A stretch of DNA of 39,267 nt from an uncultured Clostridium sp. (GTDB lineage Bacteria; Bacillota; Clostridia; Lachnospirales; Lachnospiraceae), in NCBI GenBank assembly GCA_934438135.1, contig CAKSBP010000030.1, positions 1 through 39,267 on the forward strand, read 5' to 3'. The notes below the pieces were generated by a model. It did no database searches. It was not told the origin of the DNA and worked only from the letters and a program-made list of their open reading frames with translations. The first letter of the stretch is position 1. Each line of letters starts with the position of its first letter. Below, one piece after another: positions 1-8,166 of this stretch. A program made the translations under genes and the position numbers.

Positions 1-72
1 TAGCCTGTAGGGGAATCGAACCCCTGATTTCGCCGTGAGAGGGCGACGTCTTAGCCGCTTGACCAACAGGCC
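1..72 (-). tRNA. tRNA-Glu (anticodon CTC)
   Basis: Read on the minus strand the 72 bases fold as a cloverleaf. The acceptor arms GGCCTGT and ACAGGCT pair with one G-U, the anticodon stem TCGCC/GGCGA encloses the loop CTCTCAC, and the T arm is AGGGG-TTCGATT-CCCCT. Loop positions 34-36 read CTC, which decodes GAG (Glu). The CCA end is not inside the window, because the discriminator A is base 1, so whether CCA is encoded cannot be seen. The gene diverges from the rimP operon. Confidence 0.93.
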
Positions 73-87
73 TTAATAACGAGTTAT

Positions 88-116
88 ATAATACAACAGG
101 AATGCGAAAAATGCAA
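88..116 (-). promoter_or_regulatory. Promoter for tRNA-Glu
   Basis: On the minus strand there is a TTGCAT -35 box (116-111), a 17-base spacer and a TATTAT -10 box (93-88). Transcription would start about 80, just before the mature tRNA 5' end at 72. Spacing is ideal and position fits. The stretch 117-231 between this promoter and the rimP promoter is A-rich and shows no further feature. Confidence 0.6.
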
Positions 117-231
117 GTACTTTTTAAAAAAAATGAAAAAAATAATAGAAGAAAGAAAAGTATACCTTGGATTCAGGTGGAAAAAACAGCAGAAGAATTG
201 AAGAGGTTTTGAAAAACATTTTCGAAAACCC

Positions 232-260
232 TTGCAATCCTTGGTAAGAAGTGTTAAACT
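232..260 (+). promoter_or_regulatory. Promoter of the rimP-nusA-infB operon
   Basis: TTGCAA at 232-237, a 17-base spacer and TAAACT at 255-260 form a good sigma-A type promoter. It lies about 145 bases upstream of the rimP start, leaving a long 5' leader that contains the hairpin at 302-327. Confidence 0.6.
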
Positions 261-301
261 AATAGTCAGAGTACATGAAGTGTACGATACGGTAAGATTA
301 T

Positions 302-327
302 GAGGAGTGGACGCAGGTTCACTCCTC
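302..327 (+). promoter_or_regulatory. Leader hairpin upstream of rimP
   Basis: GAGGAGTG (302-309) pairs perfectly with CACTCCTC (320-327) around a 10-base loop. It is followed by TATTTATG rather than a clean U tract, so it may be a structured leader element or a weak attenuator rather than a full terminator. A conserved hairpin ahead of rimP is a recurrent feature in Firmicutes; assigning this one to that family is inference from position and shape. Confidence 0.45.
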
Positions 328-405
328 GTATTTATGTTAGAAGCTTTTTAGAGCGGATTACAGCAGACAGAACACGTTGTGATTGAAAAATAAAGGAGTT
401 TTTAA

Positions 406-897
406 ATGAGCAGAAAAGAAGAATACGAAAAACGTACCGAGAACTTGATTGAACCAATACTGGAGAAAAATGGTTTTGAACTGGTTGACGTGGAATATGT
501 AAGAGAAGGTTCTAATTGGTTTTTAAGAGCATACATTGATAAGCCAGGCGGCATTACAGTAGATGACTGTGAAACAGTCAGCAGGGAACTGAGCGAATTA
601 CTGGATAAAGAAGATTATATTGATGAATCCTATATATTAGAAGTGAGTTCACCGGGACTTGGACGCCAGCTGAAGAAAGAAAAAGATTTTGCCAGAAGCA
701 TCGGTGAGGATGTGGAAGTAAAACTTTACAAAGGCATTAAGATGATGCGTAAGAAAAAAGAAGTTTCTGTAAAGGAAATTGACGGCGTACTGACCCGCTA
801 CGATGAAAACACAGTTACGATTGAGATGGAAGACGGTAAAGAACTGGAATTAAACCGCACGGATATCGCAATTATCAGATTGGCAATTCATTTTTAA
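406..897 (+). CDS. rimP: Ribosome maturation factor RimP
   Basis: A 163-residue protein of normal RimP length. RimP binds the 30S subunit and helps late maturation of its head and the 3' end of 16S rRNA. Visible hallmarks are the N-terminal ELVDVEYVREG strand region, the DDCETVSRELSELLD helix and the signature LEVSSPGLGRQL (about residues 79-90), followed by the Sm-like C-terminal barrel with KLYKGIKMMRKKKE. A GGAG ribosome site lies 8-9 bases before ATG. It is the first gene of the conserved rimP-nusA-rnpM-ylxQ-infB cluster, so its product is made together with the transcription and initiation factors that follow. Nothing unusual is seen. Confidence 0.96.
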   Translation: MSRKEEYEKRTENLIEPILEKNGFELVDVEYVREGSNWFLRAYIDKPGGITVDDCETVSRELSELLDKEDYIDESYILEVSSPGLGRQLKKEKDFARSIGEDVEVKLYKGIKMMRKKKEVSVKEIDGVLTRYDENTVTIEMEDGKELELNRTDIAIIRLAIHF

Positions 898-958
898 CAG
901 CGAAAAGCCGGCAAAGATGAAAGAAACGAAGAGAAGCATAGTTTAGGAGGATAAAAAA

Positions 959-2125
959 ATGGCTGCAAACAGCAATAAAGCAAAAGGCAACAAAGGTAAT
1001 AAAGAATTAATTGAAGCATTAAATCAGATTGAAAAGGAAAAAAATATCAGCAAGGATCTTCTGTTAGAAGCAATGGAAAATTCTCTTGTTGCAGCATGTA
1101 AGAACCAGTTTGGCAAAGCGGACAATATCAGAGTAAGCATTGACCGTGAAACAGGGGAAGTTATTGTATATGCAGAGAAAAAGATTGTAGAAGAGGTAAT
1201 GGATCCTGTAACAGAAATCAGCGTTGCAGAAGGAATTTTAAAATTCCCATTAAACAGCATTGGTGATATTGTTCACGTAGAAGTAACACCTGCAAACTTC
1301 GGAAGAATTGCAGCACAGAAGGCAAAACAGGTTGTTGTGCAGAAAATCCGTGAAGAGGAAAGAAAAGTATTATTCAATCAGTTCTATGGTAAAGAAAAAG
1401 ATATTGTAACAGGTATTGTTCAGCGTTATGTAGGTAACAACGTAAGCGTGAATCTTGGTAAGGTGGATGCAATTCTTACGGAGAACGAACAGGTGAAAGG
1501 TGAGCATTTCAAGCCAACCGAACACATTAAACTTTATGTGGTTGAAGTAAAGGATACAACAAAGGGACCTAGAGTTACAGTTTCCAGAACACATCCTGAA
1601 CTTGTGAAACGTCTGTTCGAGGCAGAAGTAACAGAAATCCGTGAAGGAATTGTTGAAATAAAGAGTATTGCAAGAGAAGCTGGTTCCAGAACAAAGATGG
1701 CTGTTTATACAGAACATCCTGACATTGACCCTGTAGGTGCATGTGTAGGTATGAACGGAGCCAGAGTAAATGCAATCGTAAATGAGCTGCGTGGTGAAAA
1801 GATTGATATTATTAACTGGAGTGAAGATCCAAAGATTTTAATTGAAAATGCTTTAAGCCCGGCAAAAGTTGTTTCTGTAGATGTAGACTTAGAGGAAAAG
1901 AGTGCAAAAGTTATTGTTCCAGATTACCAGCTGTCACTTGCTATTGGTAAAGAAGGACAGAATGCACGTCTTGCTGCAAGACTGACAGGTTATAAAATTG
2001 ACATCAAGAGTGAATCTCAGGCGAACCCAGGTTCCATTCATGAACTTGAATTTACAGATGATGAATTTGACGATGGCTGCATGCCTCGCATCCAGAATGA
2101 CATAACAGATGATGTTGAGGAATAA
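959..2125 (+). CDS. nusA: Transcription termination/antitermination factor NusA
   Basis: A 388-residue NusA of the short Gram-positive type. It binds RNA polymerase and nascent RNA, promoting pausing, termination or antitermination. The N-terminal polymerase-binding domain contains LLLEAMENSLVAACKNQFG. An S1 domain follows (DIVTGIVQRYVGNNVSVNLG), then KH1 (GACVGMNGARVNAIVNELRGE) and KH2 (LAIGKEGQNARLAARLTGYKID). A GGAGG site stands about 8 bases before the ATG. The N terminus has an extra lysine/asparagine-rich stretch (residues 2-15) and the C terminus ends in an acidic tail (DDEFDDG...TDDVEE), without the acidic repeats of proteobacterial NusA. Co-transcribed with rimP upstream and rnpM downstream. 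Confidence 0.96.
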   Translation: MAANSNKAKGNKGNKELIEALNQIEKEKNISKDLLLEAMENSLVAACKNQFGKADNIRVSIDRETGEVIVYAEKKIVEEVMDPVTEISVAEGILKFPLNSIGDIVHVEVTPANFGRIAAQKAKQVVVQKIREEERKVLFNQFYGKEKDIVTGIVQRYVGNNVSVNLGKVDAILTENEQVKGEHFKPTEHIKLYVVEVKDTTKGPRVTVSRTHPELVKRLFEAEVTEIREGIVEIKSIAREAGSRTKMAVYTEHPDIDPVGACVGMNGARVNAIVNELRGEKIDIINWSEDPKILIENALSPAKVVSVDVDLEEKSAKVIVPDYQLSLAIGKEGQNARLAARLTGYKIDIKSESQANPGSIHELEFTDDEFDDGCMPRIQNDITDDVEE

Positions 2126-2149
2126 GCAGAAAGGGAGGTTTTTATTTAT

Positions 2150-2425
2150 ATGATGAAAAAGAAAATCCCTTTCAGACAATGCACCGGTTGTGGTGAAATG
2201 AAAAGCAAGAAAGAATTAATCCGTGTGATTAAGACGCCGGATGAAGAGATAGTGATTGATGTTACCGGAAAGAAAAACGGGAGAGGCGCTTATCTCTGTA
2301 ATTCTTTTGACTGCTTTCAAAAGGCCAGAAAGACGAAGGCTTTAGAACGTTCTTTGAAGGTCGCGATTCCAGACGAAATTTATGAGCAGCTTGAAAAGGA
2401 GTTGAAGACAATTGAACAAAAATAA
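2150..2425 (+). CDS. rnpM: YlxR family protein (RnpM, RNase P modulator)
   Basis: A 91-residue YlxR protein. The family core is seen as RQCTGCGEMKSKKELIRVI and the GRGAYLC...CFQKARKTKALERSLK region. Members bind RNA. The Bacillus protein has been described as an RNase P modulator (RnpM), which I cite from memory. Two adjacent ATGs occur (2150 and 2153); GGGAGG at 2133-2138 is nearer the first, which I use. Its 3' end overlaps the next gene by 14 bases, so translation is probably coupled. Its place between nusA and the L7Ae-like gene is the standard order in Firmicutes. Confidence 0.92.
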   Translation: MMKKKIPFRQCTGCGEMKSKKELIRVIKTPDEEIVIDVTGKKNGRGAYLCNSFDCFQKARKTKALERSLKVAIPDEIYEQLEKELKTIEQK

Positions 2426-2714
2426 AGCTTTTTCCTACATCGGACTTGGTGTTAAGTCCGCAAATGTAGTCTGTGGGGAATTTATGACAGAGAAAGCAGT
2501 AAAAGAAGGTAAAGCTTGTCTGGTCATTATTGCAGAGGATTGCTCAGACAATACGAAAAAGAAGTTTACAAACATGTGTGATTTTTATGAGGTTCCACTT
2601 TACGTATTTGCTACGAAAGAGGAACTTGGTCATGCTATGGGAAAGGAAATAAGAGCTTCCTTGGCATTTATTGATCAGGGATTGGCCCGTGCAGTCGAAA
2701 AACAACTTTTATAG
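2412..2714 (+). CDS. ylxQ: YlxQ, L7Ae/L30e-family K-turn RNA-binding protein
   Basis: A 100-residue member of the ribosomal protein L7Ae family, whose proteins bind kink-turn RNA. The fold is recognisable from the GLGVKSANVVCG start, the GKACLVIIAEDCSDNTKKKF strand-helix and the VPLYVFATKEELGHAMGKE segment. The start is TTG at 2412, inside the end of rnpM. It is supported by AAAAGGAG at 2395-2402, nine bases upstream, and there is no ATG that would keep the conserved N terminus. The 14-base overlap implies translational coupling. It lies directly before infB with a 12-base gap, as in Bacillus. Confidence 0.9.
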   Translation: MNKNKAFSYIGLGVKSANVVCGEFMTEKAVKEGKACLVIIAEDCSDNTKKKFTNMCDFYEVPLYVFATKEELGHAMGKEIRASLAFIDQGLARAVEKQLL

Positions 2715-2726
2715 GAGGTAGGCAGT

Positions 2727-5700
2727 ATGGCGAAAATGAGAATATACGAACTAGCGAAAAGTCTAAATGTAAAAAGTACGGATTTGGTGAAAAAGTTAAG
2801 TGCAAACGGCTTCACCGCGAAAAGTCCTCAAAGCAACATTGAGGACGATGCGATAGCCTATGTATTAAAAAATTTTACGCCAAAAAAGAAAGATGAAAGT
2901 ATAATCAGCAAAGAAGCCGACAAAACCAAAAAGACAGCCGACGACACGAATAAGAAAGAAATAAAAGTTGACATAAAGGGCGATAATAACAATACATTCA
3001 GCGTTCAAAAAGCTTCTGAGAAAAAGAAGAAAGAAGTACAGGAGGATGCTGTCAAAAATGAAACAGTTCAAAAGCCACAAAGCACTGTCAGAAAAGAAAA
3101 GACAGAGAAAGTAGTGAATGTTATAGAAAATAATACAAATATTAAAAAAGGGAATCAGGATAAGCCAGTAGAAAACAAGGCAAATGGTTCCATCCAAAAA
3201 GAGAAAACAGTTGATGTGCAAAAAGAGGAAAAAAGGATAGAAGTTAAAGTGGAGAATAGAGAAGAAAATAAACAAGTAGAACGTAGAGATAATGGAGATA
3301 ACAAAGGCCAGAACAGAAATCAGGGTGGAAACCGTCAGGGTGGTCAGAACAACAGCCGTCGTCATGACAATAGAAATGGTCAGAGAAGAGACGGAGACAG
3401 ACCATACAACCGAGATAATAACGGCCAGAGAAAAGACGGAGACAGACCATATAACCGAGATAATAACGGCCAAAAGAAAGATGGAGACAGACCATACAAC
3501 CGAGATAATAACGGTCAGAGAAGAGATGGAGACAGACCATACAACCGAGATAATAACGGTCAGAGAAGAGATGGAAACAGACCATACAACCGAGATAATA
3601 ATGGTCAGAGAAGAGATGGGGATAGACCATACAACCGTGACAACAATGGTCAGAGAAGAGATGGAAAACGACCATACAACCGAGATAATAATGGACCAAG
3701 AAGAGATGGAGACAGACCATATAATAATGGACCAAGAAGAGACGGAGACAGACCATACAATAACGGACCAAGAAGAGATGGAAACAGACCATATAACCGT
3801 GATAATGGTGGAAATGGAAGACGTCCAGGTTCTAAACCAGGCGAAAGCTTAGATAAGATGATCGCAAAGGCAGAAGAAATTCAGAAGCCTAACCGTGCAC
3901 AGAACAAAGGAAAACGTCAGACAGACAGCCGATACAATAAACAGGACAGAGAATTTGATGGCGGTATGAATAAAGGTAAAAATGGAAAACGTAATAACAA
4001 AAAAGGCATGCTAGAACAGCCAAAGAAAGATCCAAACAGAAAAGGCGCTTTCCAGAAACCTAAGGTGGAACCTGTTGTAGAAGAAAAAATTACACAGATT
4101 ACAATTCCTGAGACATTAACGTTAAAAGAACTGGGAGATAAGATGAAGATTCCAGCTGCTCAGATCGTTAAGAAATTATTTTTACAGGGTAAAATGGTTT
4201 CTATTAATAGTGAAATTACATTTGAAGAGGCAGAGGAAATTGCATTAGAATACGATATTATTGCAGAGCAGGAAGTAAAAGTAGATGTTATTGCCGAATT
4301 ACTGAAAGAGGAAGAAGAAGATGAAAGCCTAATGGTAAAACGTCCACCTGTTGTATGTGTTATGGGTCATGTTGACCATGGTAAAACGTCCCTTCTGGAT
4401 GCAATCCGCCATTCAAATGTAACAGATAGAGAGGCTGGTGGTATTACACAGCATATTGGTGCTTCTGTTGTATCTATTAACGATCAGAAGATTACATTCC
4501 TGGATACACCTGGTCATGAAGCATTCACATCCATGCGTATGAGAGGTGCACAGTCCACAGATATTGCAGTTTTAGTTGTTGCAGCAGATGATGGTGTAAT
4601 GCCTCAGACAATTGAAGCAATCAGTCATGCAAAAGCAGCTGGTGTTGAGATTATCGTTGCAGTAAATAAGATTGATAAGCCAAGTGCAAATATCGAACGT
4701 GTAAAACAGGAATTAGTAGAATACGAATTAGTTGCAGAAGACTGGGGCGGTGATACAATTTTTGTTCCTGTATCCGCTCATACAAAAGAAGGCATTCCAC
4801 AGTTGCTGGAAATGATTGCATTAACAGCAGAAATCCTTGAATTGAAAGCAAATCCAAACCGTAAGGCAAGAGGTATTGTTATCGAAGCACAGTTGGATAA
4901 AGGAAGAGGTCCGGTTGCAACTGTATTAGTACAAAAAGGTACTCTTCATGTAGGAGATACACTTGCAATTGGTTCTGCTTATGGTAGAGTCAGAGCTATG
5001 ATGGATGACAGAGGAAGACGTGTAAAAGAAGCAGGTCCTTCTATGCCGGTCGAAATTCTTGGTTTAAATGAAGTTCCGGATGCAGGTGAAATTTTCATGG
5101 CAACAGATAATGAAAAAGAAGCTAGAAATATTTCTGAAACTTATATTAAAGAAAGCAGAGAAAAACTTCTGGATGATACCAAAGCAAAATTATCACTGGA
5201 TGGTTTATTCTCTCAGATTCAGGCTGGTAATATCAAAGAACTTAACATTATTGTAAAAGCGGATGTTCAGGGTTCTGTAGAAGCCGTAAAACAGAGCTTA
5301 TTAAAATTATCAAACGAAGAAGTTGCAGTTCGCATTATTCATGGTGGTGTTGGTGCAATTAACGAGTCCGATGTTACACTTGCAAGTGCTTCTAATGCAA
5401 TTATCATTGGTTTCAACGTAAGACCAGATAATTTAGCAAAAGAAATGGTAGAACGTGAAAAAGTTGATATGCGTCTGTACCGTGTTATTTACCAGGCAAT
5501 TGAAGATATTCAGGCAGCTATGAAGGGACTTCTTGATCCGATTTTCGAAGAAAAAGTAATTGGTCACTTAGAAGTTCGTCAGGTATTCAAAGCTTCCGGT
5601 GTTGGTATCATTGCAGGTTCTTATGTATTAGACGGAAAAGTTGTAAGAGGATGTTCTGCACGTATTACAAGAGATGGAGAGCAGATTTTCGAAGGTCAGT

Positions 5701-5840
5701 TAGCATCTCTTAAGAGGTTTAAGGATGATGTTAAAGAAGTAAATGCTGGTTATGAATGTGGTCTTGTATTTGAAAAATACAACGATCTCAAAGAGGAAGA
5801 CAAAATTGAAGTTTACGTAATGGAAGAGGTGCCTAGATAG
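2727..5840 (+). CDS. infB: Translation initiation factor IF-2
   Basis: A 1037-residue IF-2, longer than the roughly 700-900 residues common in Firmicutes. It delivers initiator tRNA to the 30S subunit and promotes subunit joining through GTP hydrolysis. Order: a first IF2N domain (residues 1-55); a long charged linker with a peptide repeat (about 218-357); a second IF2N domain (about 455-520); the GTPase with GHVDHGKT (547-554), GGITQHIGA, DTPGHEAF, NKID and the SAH motif; then domains II, III and the fMet-tRNA-binding C terminus. An AGGAGG site precedes ATG by 7 bases. The stop TAG shares its G with the GTG start of rbfA. The repeat accounts for much of the extra length. Confidence 0.97.
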   Translation: MAKMRIYELAKSLNVKSTDLVKKLSANGFTAKSPQSNIEDDAIAYVLKNFTPKKKDESIISKEADKTKKTADDTNKKEIKVDIKGDNNNTFSVQKASEKKKKEVQEDAVKNETVQKPQSTVRKEKTEKVVNVIENNTNIKKGNQDKPVENKANGSIQKEKTVDVQKEEKRIEVKVENREENKQVERRDNGDNKGQNRNQGGNRQGGQNNSRRHDNRNGQRRDGDRPYNRDNNGQRKDGDRPYNRDNNGQKKDGDRPYNRDNNGQRRDGDRPYNRDNNGQRRDGNRPYNRDNNGQRRDGDRPYNRDNNGQRRDGKRPYNRDNNGPRRDGDRPYNNGPRRDGDRPYNNGPRRDGNRPYNRDNGGNGRRPGSKPGESLDKMIAKAEEIQKPNRAQNKGKRQTDSRYNKQDREFDGGMNKGKNGKRNNKKGMLEQPKKDPNRKGAFQKPKVEPVVEEKITQITIPETLTLKELGDKMKIPAAQIVKKLFLQGKMVSINSEITFEEAEEIALEYDIIAEQEVKVDVIAELLKEEEEDESLMVKRPPVVCVMGHVDHGKTSLLDAIRHSNVTDREAGGITQHIGASVVSINDQKITFLDTPGHEAFTSMRMRGAQSTDIAVLVVAADDGVMPQTIEAISHAKAAGVEIIVAVNKIDKPSANIERVKQELVEYELVAEDWGGDTIFVPVSAHTKEGIPQLLEMIALTAEILELKANPNRKARGIVIEAQLDKGRGPVATVLVQKGTLHVGDTLAIGSAYGRVRAMMDDRGRRVKEAGPSMPVEILGLNEVPDAGEIFMATDNEKEARNISETYIKESREKLLDDTKAKLSLDGLFSQIQAGNIKELNIIVKADVQGSVEAVKQSLLKLSNEEVAVRIIHGGVGAINESDVTLASASNAIIIGFNVRPDNLAKEMVEREKVDMRLYRVIYQAIEDIQAAMKGLLDPIFEEKVIGHLEVRQVFKASGVGIIAGSYVLDGKVVRGCSARITRDGEQIFEGQLASLKRFKDDVKEVNAGYECGLVFEKYNDLKEEDKIEVYVMEEVPR
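3378..3797 (+). repeat. Tandem repeat in infB linker (10 copies of an RRDGDRPYN unit)
   Basis: Ten copies of a G-Q/P-R-R-D-G-D-R-P-Y-N core follow each other. The first seven intervals are 45 bases (15 residues, spacer NRDNNG). The last two units are shortened to 36 bases (12 residues) by loss of the NRD triplet. Units differ by mostly synonymous or Asp/Asn/Lys changes, for example RKDGDRP, KKDGDRP, RRDGNRP and RRDGKRP. The product is an Arg/Asp/Asn/Gly-rich, probably disordered stretch. Long open frames in the other frames and strand here are by-products of the 3-divisible period. Confidence 0.95.
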
Positions 5841-6238
5841 TGAGAAAAAACAGTATTAAAAATACTCGTATCAACGGCGAAGTTCAGAGAGAATTAAGCC
5901 GTATTATCAGCATGGAAGTTAAGGATCCAAGAATCAATTCAATGACAAGTGTTGTTGCAGTTGAAGTGACACCTGACTTAAAATTTGCAAAAGCATATAT
6001 CAGTGTTTTAGGAGATGAAGAAAGCCGAAAATCTACTGAAATTGGCTTAAAGAAGGCTAGTCCTTTTATCAGAAGCCAGCTTGCAAAAAATTTAAACTTA
6101 AGAAACACTCCAGAACTCACATTTGTAATGGATCAGTCCATTGAATATGGTGTGAACATGTCAAAGAAAATTGATGATGTGAATCGTGTATCTGTATCAA
6201 AAGCAGAGAGCACAACGGAGGAAGGAGACGACAACTAA
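5840..6238 (+). CDS. rbfA: 30S ribosome-binding factor RbfA
   Basis: A 132-residue RbfA, which binds the 30S subunit near helix 1 of 16S rRNA during late maturation and cold adaptation. The KH-like fold is visible in REL+RIISMEVKDPRI, VVAVEVTPDLKFAKAYISVLG and RSQLAKNLNLRNTPELTFVMDQSIEYG, all typical for the family. The start is GTG at 5840, sharing one base with the infB stop (TAGTG), so translation is coupled. The C-terminal tail SKAESTTEEGDDN is acidic and probably disordered. nrnA begins at the next base. Confidence 0.95.
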   Translation: MRKNSIKNTRINGEVQRELSRIISMEVKDPRINSMTSVVAVEVTPDLKFAKAYISVLGDEESRKSTEIGLKKASPFIRSQLAKNLNLRNTPELTFVMDQSIEYGVNMSKKIDDVNRVSVSKAESTTEEGDDN

Positions 6239-7207
6239 ATGATGCTTTCAATTAGTGAGAAATTTGAACATGCAGACTCAATTGCAATTAGTGGTCATGT
6301 AAGACCGGATGGAGACTGCATTGGTTCCTGCTTGGGGCTGTTCTACTATTTGAAGAAAAAGTATCCTTTAAAAAAAGTTGATTGTTATTTGGAATATGTT
6401 CAGGATGAATTTAAGTTCCTGACATATTCCGATTGTGTGAAAAATGAAGTAGCCGATTTGGATCAGGCAGACTATGATTTATTTGTTTCCCTGGACTGCG
6501 GTGACTTAGACCGTCTTGGTTTTTCGGAACCGGTATTTCACCGGGCGAAAACCACGGTCAACATTGATCACCATATAACGAATCAGAATTTTGCAGAACT
6601 GAATCATGTTGTGCCAACGGCAAGTTCTACCTCTGAAATTCTTTATAACGTATTAGAGAAGGATGCAATGGATAAAGATCTGGCACAGGCATTATATTTA
6701 GGTATTGTACATGATACAGGAGTGTTTAAACATTCCAATACAACGAAAGAAACCATGGAAGCAGCAGCGGATTTAATAACGTATGATATTCCGTTTTCCA
6801 GGATTATTGATGAAACATTCTTTCAAAAAACATATGTGCAGAATCAGATTTTAGGAAGATGTCTTCTAGAGAGTTTTCTTGTACTAGATGGCAGATGTAT
6901 TGTTTCCTATATGAAAATGAATATTATGGATTTTTATAATGCAACAGCAAAGGATTTAGATGGTGTGATTGACCAGCTTCGCATTACAAAAGGCGTGGAA
7001 GCAGCAATTCTGATTCATGAAACAGGACCCCAGATTTATAAGGTAAGCATGCGTTCTAATGATTATGTGGATGTCAGTGCTATTGCAAAATTATTTGGCG
7101 GCGGCGGTCATGTGAAAGCAGCCGGATGTACGCTGACTGGTTCTATTTATGATGTTATTAATAATATCACACTTCATATGGAAGAGCAGTTAAATAAGAA
7201 ACATTAG
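6239..7207 (+). CDS. nrnA: DHH-family oligoribonuclease / pAp phosphatase NrnA
   Basis: A 322-residue DHH/DHHA1 phosphoesterase. In Bacillus NrnA degrades short RNA oligomers and dephosphorylates 3'-phosphoadenosine 5'-phosphate, using a two-Mn centre. Ligand motifs are visible: SGHVRPDGDCIGS (about residues 18-30), SLDCGDLDRLG, the NIDHHITN DHH motif (about 111-118), GIVHDTGVFKHSNT, and the C-terminal DHHA1 substrate motif GGGGHVKAAGC. Two ATG codons are adjacent (6239, 6242); AAGGAG at 6222-6227 favours the first. It follows rbfA without a gap, the usual order in Clostridia, and ends 16 bases before truB. Confidence 0.95.
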   Translation: MMLSISEKFEHADSIAISGHVRPDGDCIGSCLGLFYYLKKKYPLKKVDCYLEYVQDEFKFLTYSDCVKNEVADLDQADYDLFVSLDCGDLDRLGFSEPVFHRAKTTVNIDHHITNQNFAELNHVVPTASSTSEILYNVLEKDAMDKDLAQALYLGIVHDTGVFKHSNTTKETMEAAADLITYDIPFSRIIDETFFQKTYVQNQILGRCLLESFLVLDGRCIVSYMKMNIMDFYNATAKDLDGVIDQLRITKGVEAAILIHETGPQIYKVSMRSNDYVDVSAIAKLFGGGGHVKAAGCTLTGSIYDVINNITLHMEEQLNKKH

Positions 7208-7223
7208 AGCAGGAGTTAGAGAA

Positions 7224-8123
7224 TTGGACGGTATACTGAATATTTATAAAGAAAAGGGATTTACATCGCATGATGTAGTTGCAAAACTTAGAGGCATTCT
7301 GAAAATGAAAAAAATCGGCCATACAGGTACACTGGATCCGAATGCCGTTGGAGTACTTCCGGTCTGCCTTGGTAAGGCCACGAAAGTCTGCGACTTGTTA
7401 ACGGATAAGAAAAAGACATATGAAGCGGTACTGAAACTTGGTGTGGAAACAGATACTCAGGATATGACAGGGACAATTTTAGCTGAGGCTGAGGTGCTGG
7501 CGGATGAAGAAACCATTCGTGAAACAGTACTTTCTTTTTTAGGTGCATATGCTCAGATTCCGCCAATGTATTCTGCATTAAAGGTAAATGGCAGAAAGCT
7601 TTATGAACTGGCCCGCGAAGGCAAAGTCATTGAACGCAGGCCGAGGGAAGTATTTCTTTATCAGATGGAAATTCACAGCATTGATATGGAAAAAAAAGAG
7701 GTCTGCATGTCCGTGGAATGTTCCAAAGGAACCTACATTCGTACATTGTGTCATGATATTGGGCAAAAGCTTGGATGTGGTGGGGCCATGAGTGAGTTGA
7801 AACGGACAAAAGTGGATTGTTTTGAAGTGAGTGAAAGCCTTACACTGGAACAGGTAGAGAAATTGGTGAAGGAAGGAAAGATAGAAGAATACGTGAAAAA
7901 ACCGGATTCATTATTTACACACCTTCGTTCTGTTTCTGTACTTCCAGAGTATCAGAAATATGTGGATAATGGAAATAAGCTTTTGAATAAACAGCTTAGT
8001 GAAAGTATAAAGTTTAATAAGGCAGAACAGGTACGGGTATATGATGCCGCAAACCGTTTTATCGGGATTTTCGAGCATGAGGGTGCAGGAAATTTAAAAC
8101 CAGTAAAGCTGTTCTTTATTTAG
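7224..8123 (+). CDS. truB: tRNA pseudouridine(55) synthase TruB
   Basis: A 299-residue TruB. It makes pseudouridine at U55 in the T loop of tRNAs. The catalytic aspartate is in the motif GHTGTLDPNAVGVLP (about residues 31-45), and the KGTYIRTLCHDIG motif (about 168-180) is also present. The start is TTG at 7224 with AGGAG at 7211-7215, nine bases upstream; the sequence DGILNIYKEKGFTSHDVV is the conserved N terminus and no ATG precedes it in frame. The C-terminal part (residues 230-299) is the variable PUA-like region. ribF follows after 43 bases, the widespread truB-ribF pairing. Confidence 0.96.
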   Translation: MDGILNIYKEKGFTSHDVVAKLRGILKMKKIGHTGTLDPNAVGVLPVCLGKATKVCDLLTDKKKTYEAVLKLGVETDTQDMTGTILAEAEVLADEETIRETVLSFLGAYAQIPPMYSALKVNGRKLYELAREGKVIERRPREVFLYQMEIHSIDMEKKEVCMSVECSKGTYIRTLCHDIGQKLGCGGAMSELKRTKVDCFEVSESLTLEQVEKLVKEGKIEEYVKKPDSLFTHLRSVSVLPEYQKYVDNGNKLLNKQLSESIKFNKAEQVRVYDAANRFIGIFEHEGAGNLKPVKLFFI

Positions 8124-8166
8124 CGGCACATTATCTTAGTTTACCGAAGAAGAGAGGCAGGAAGGC

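Noticed and set aside
3378..3797. Regular 45-base repeats that look like a CRISPR-type array
   Set aside because: The repeats are head-to-tail without unique spacers, keep one reading frame throughout, and lie inside infB. They encode a peptide repeat.
3244..3852. Long open frames on both strands across the infB repeat
   Set aside because: They arise because the repeat length is a multiple of three, so any frame free of stops in one unit stays open. They have no ribosome sites and encode low-complexity sequence.
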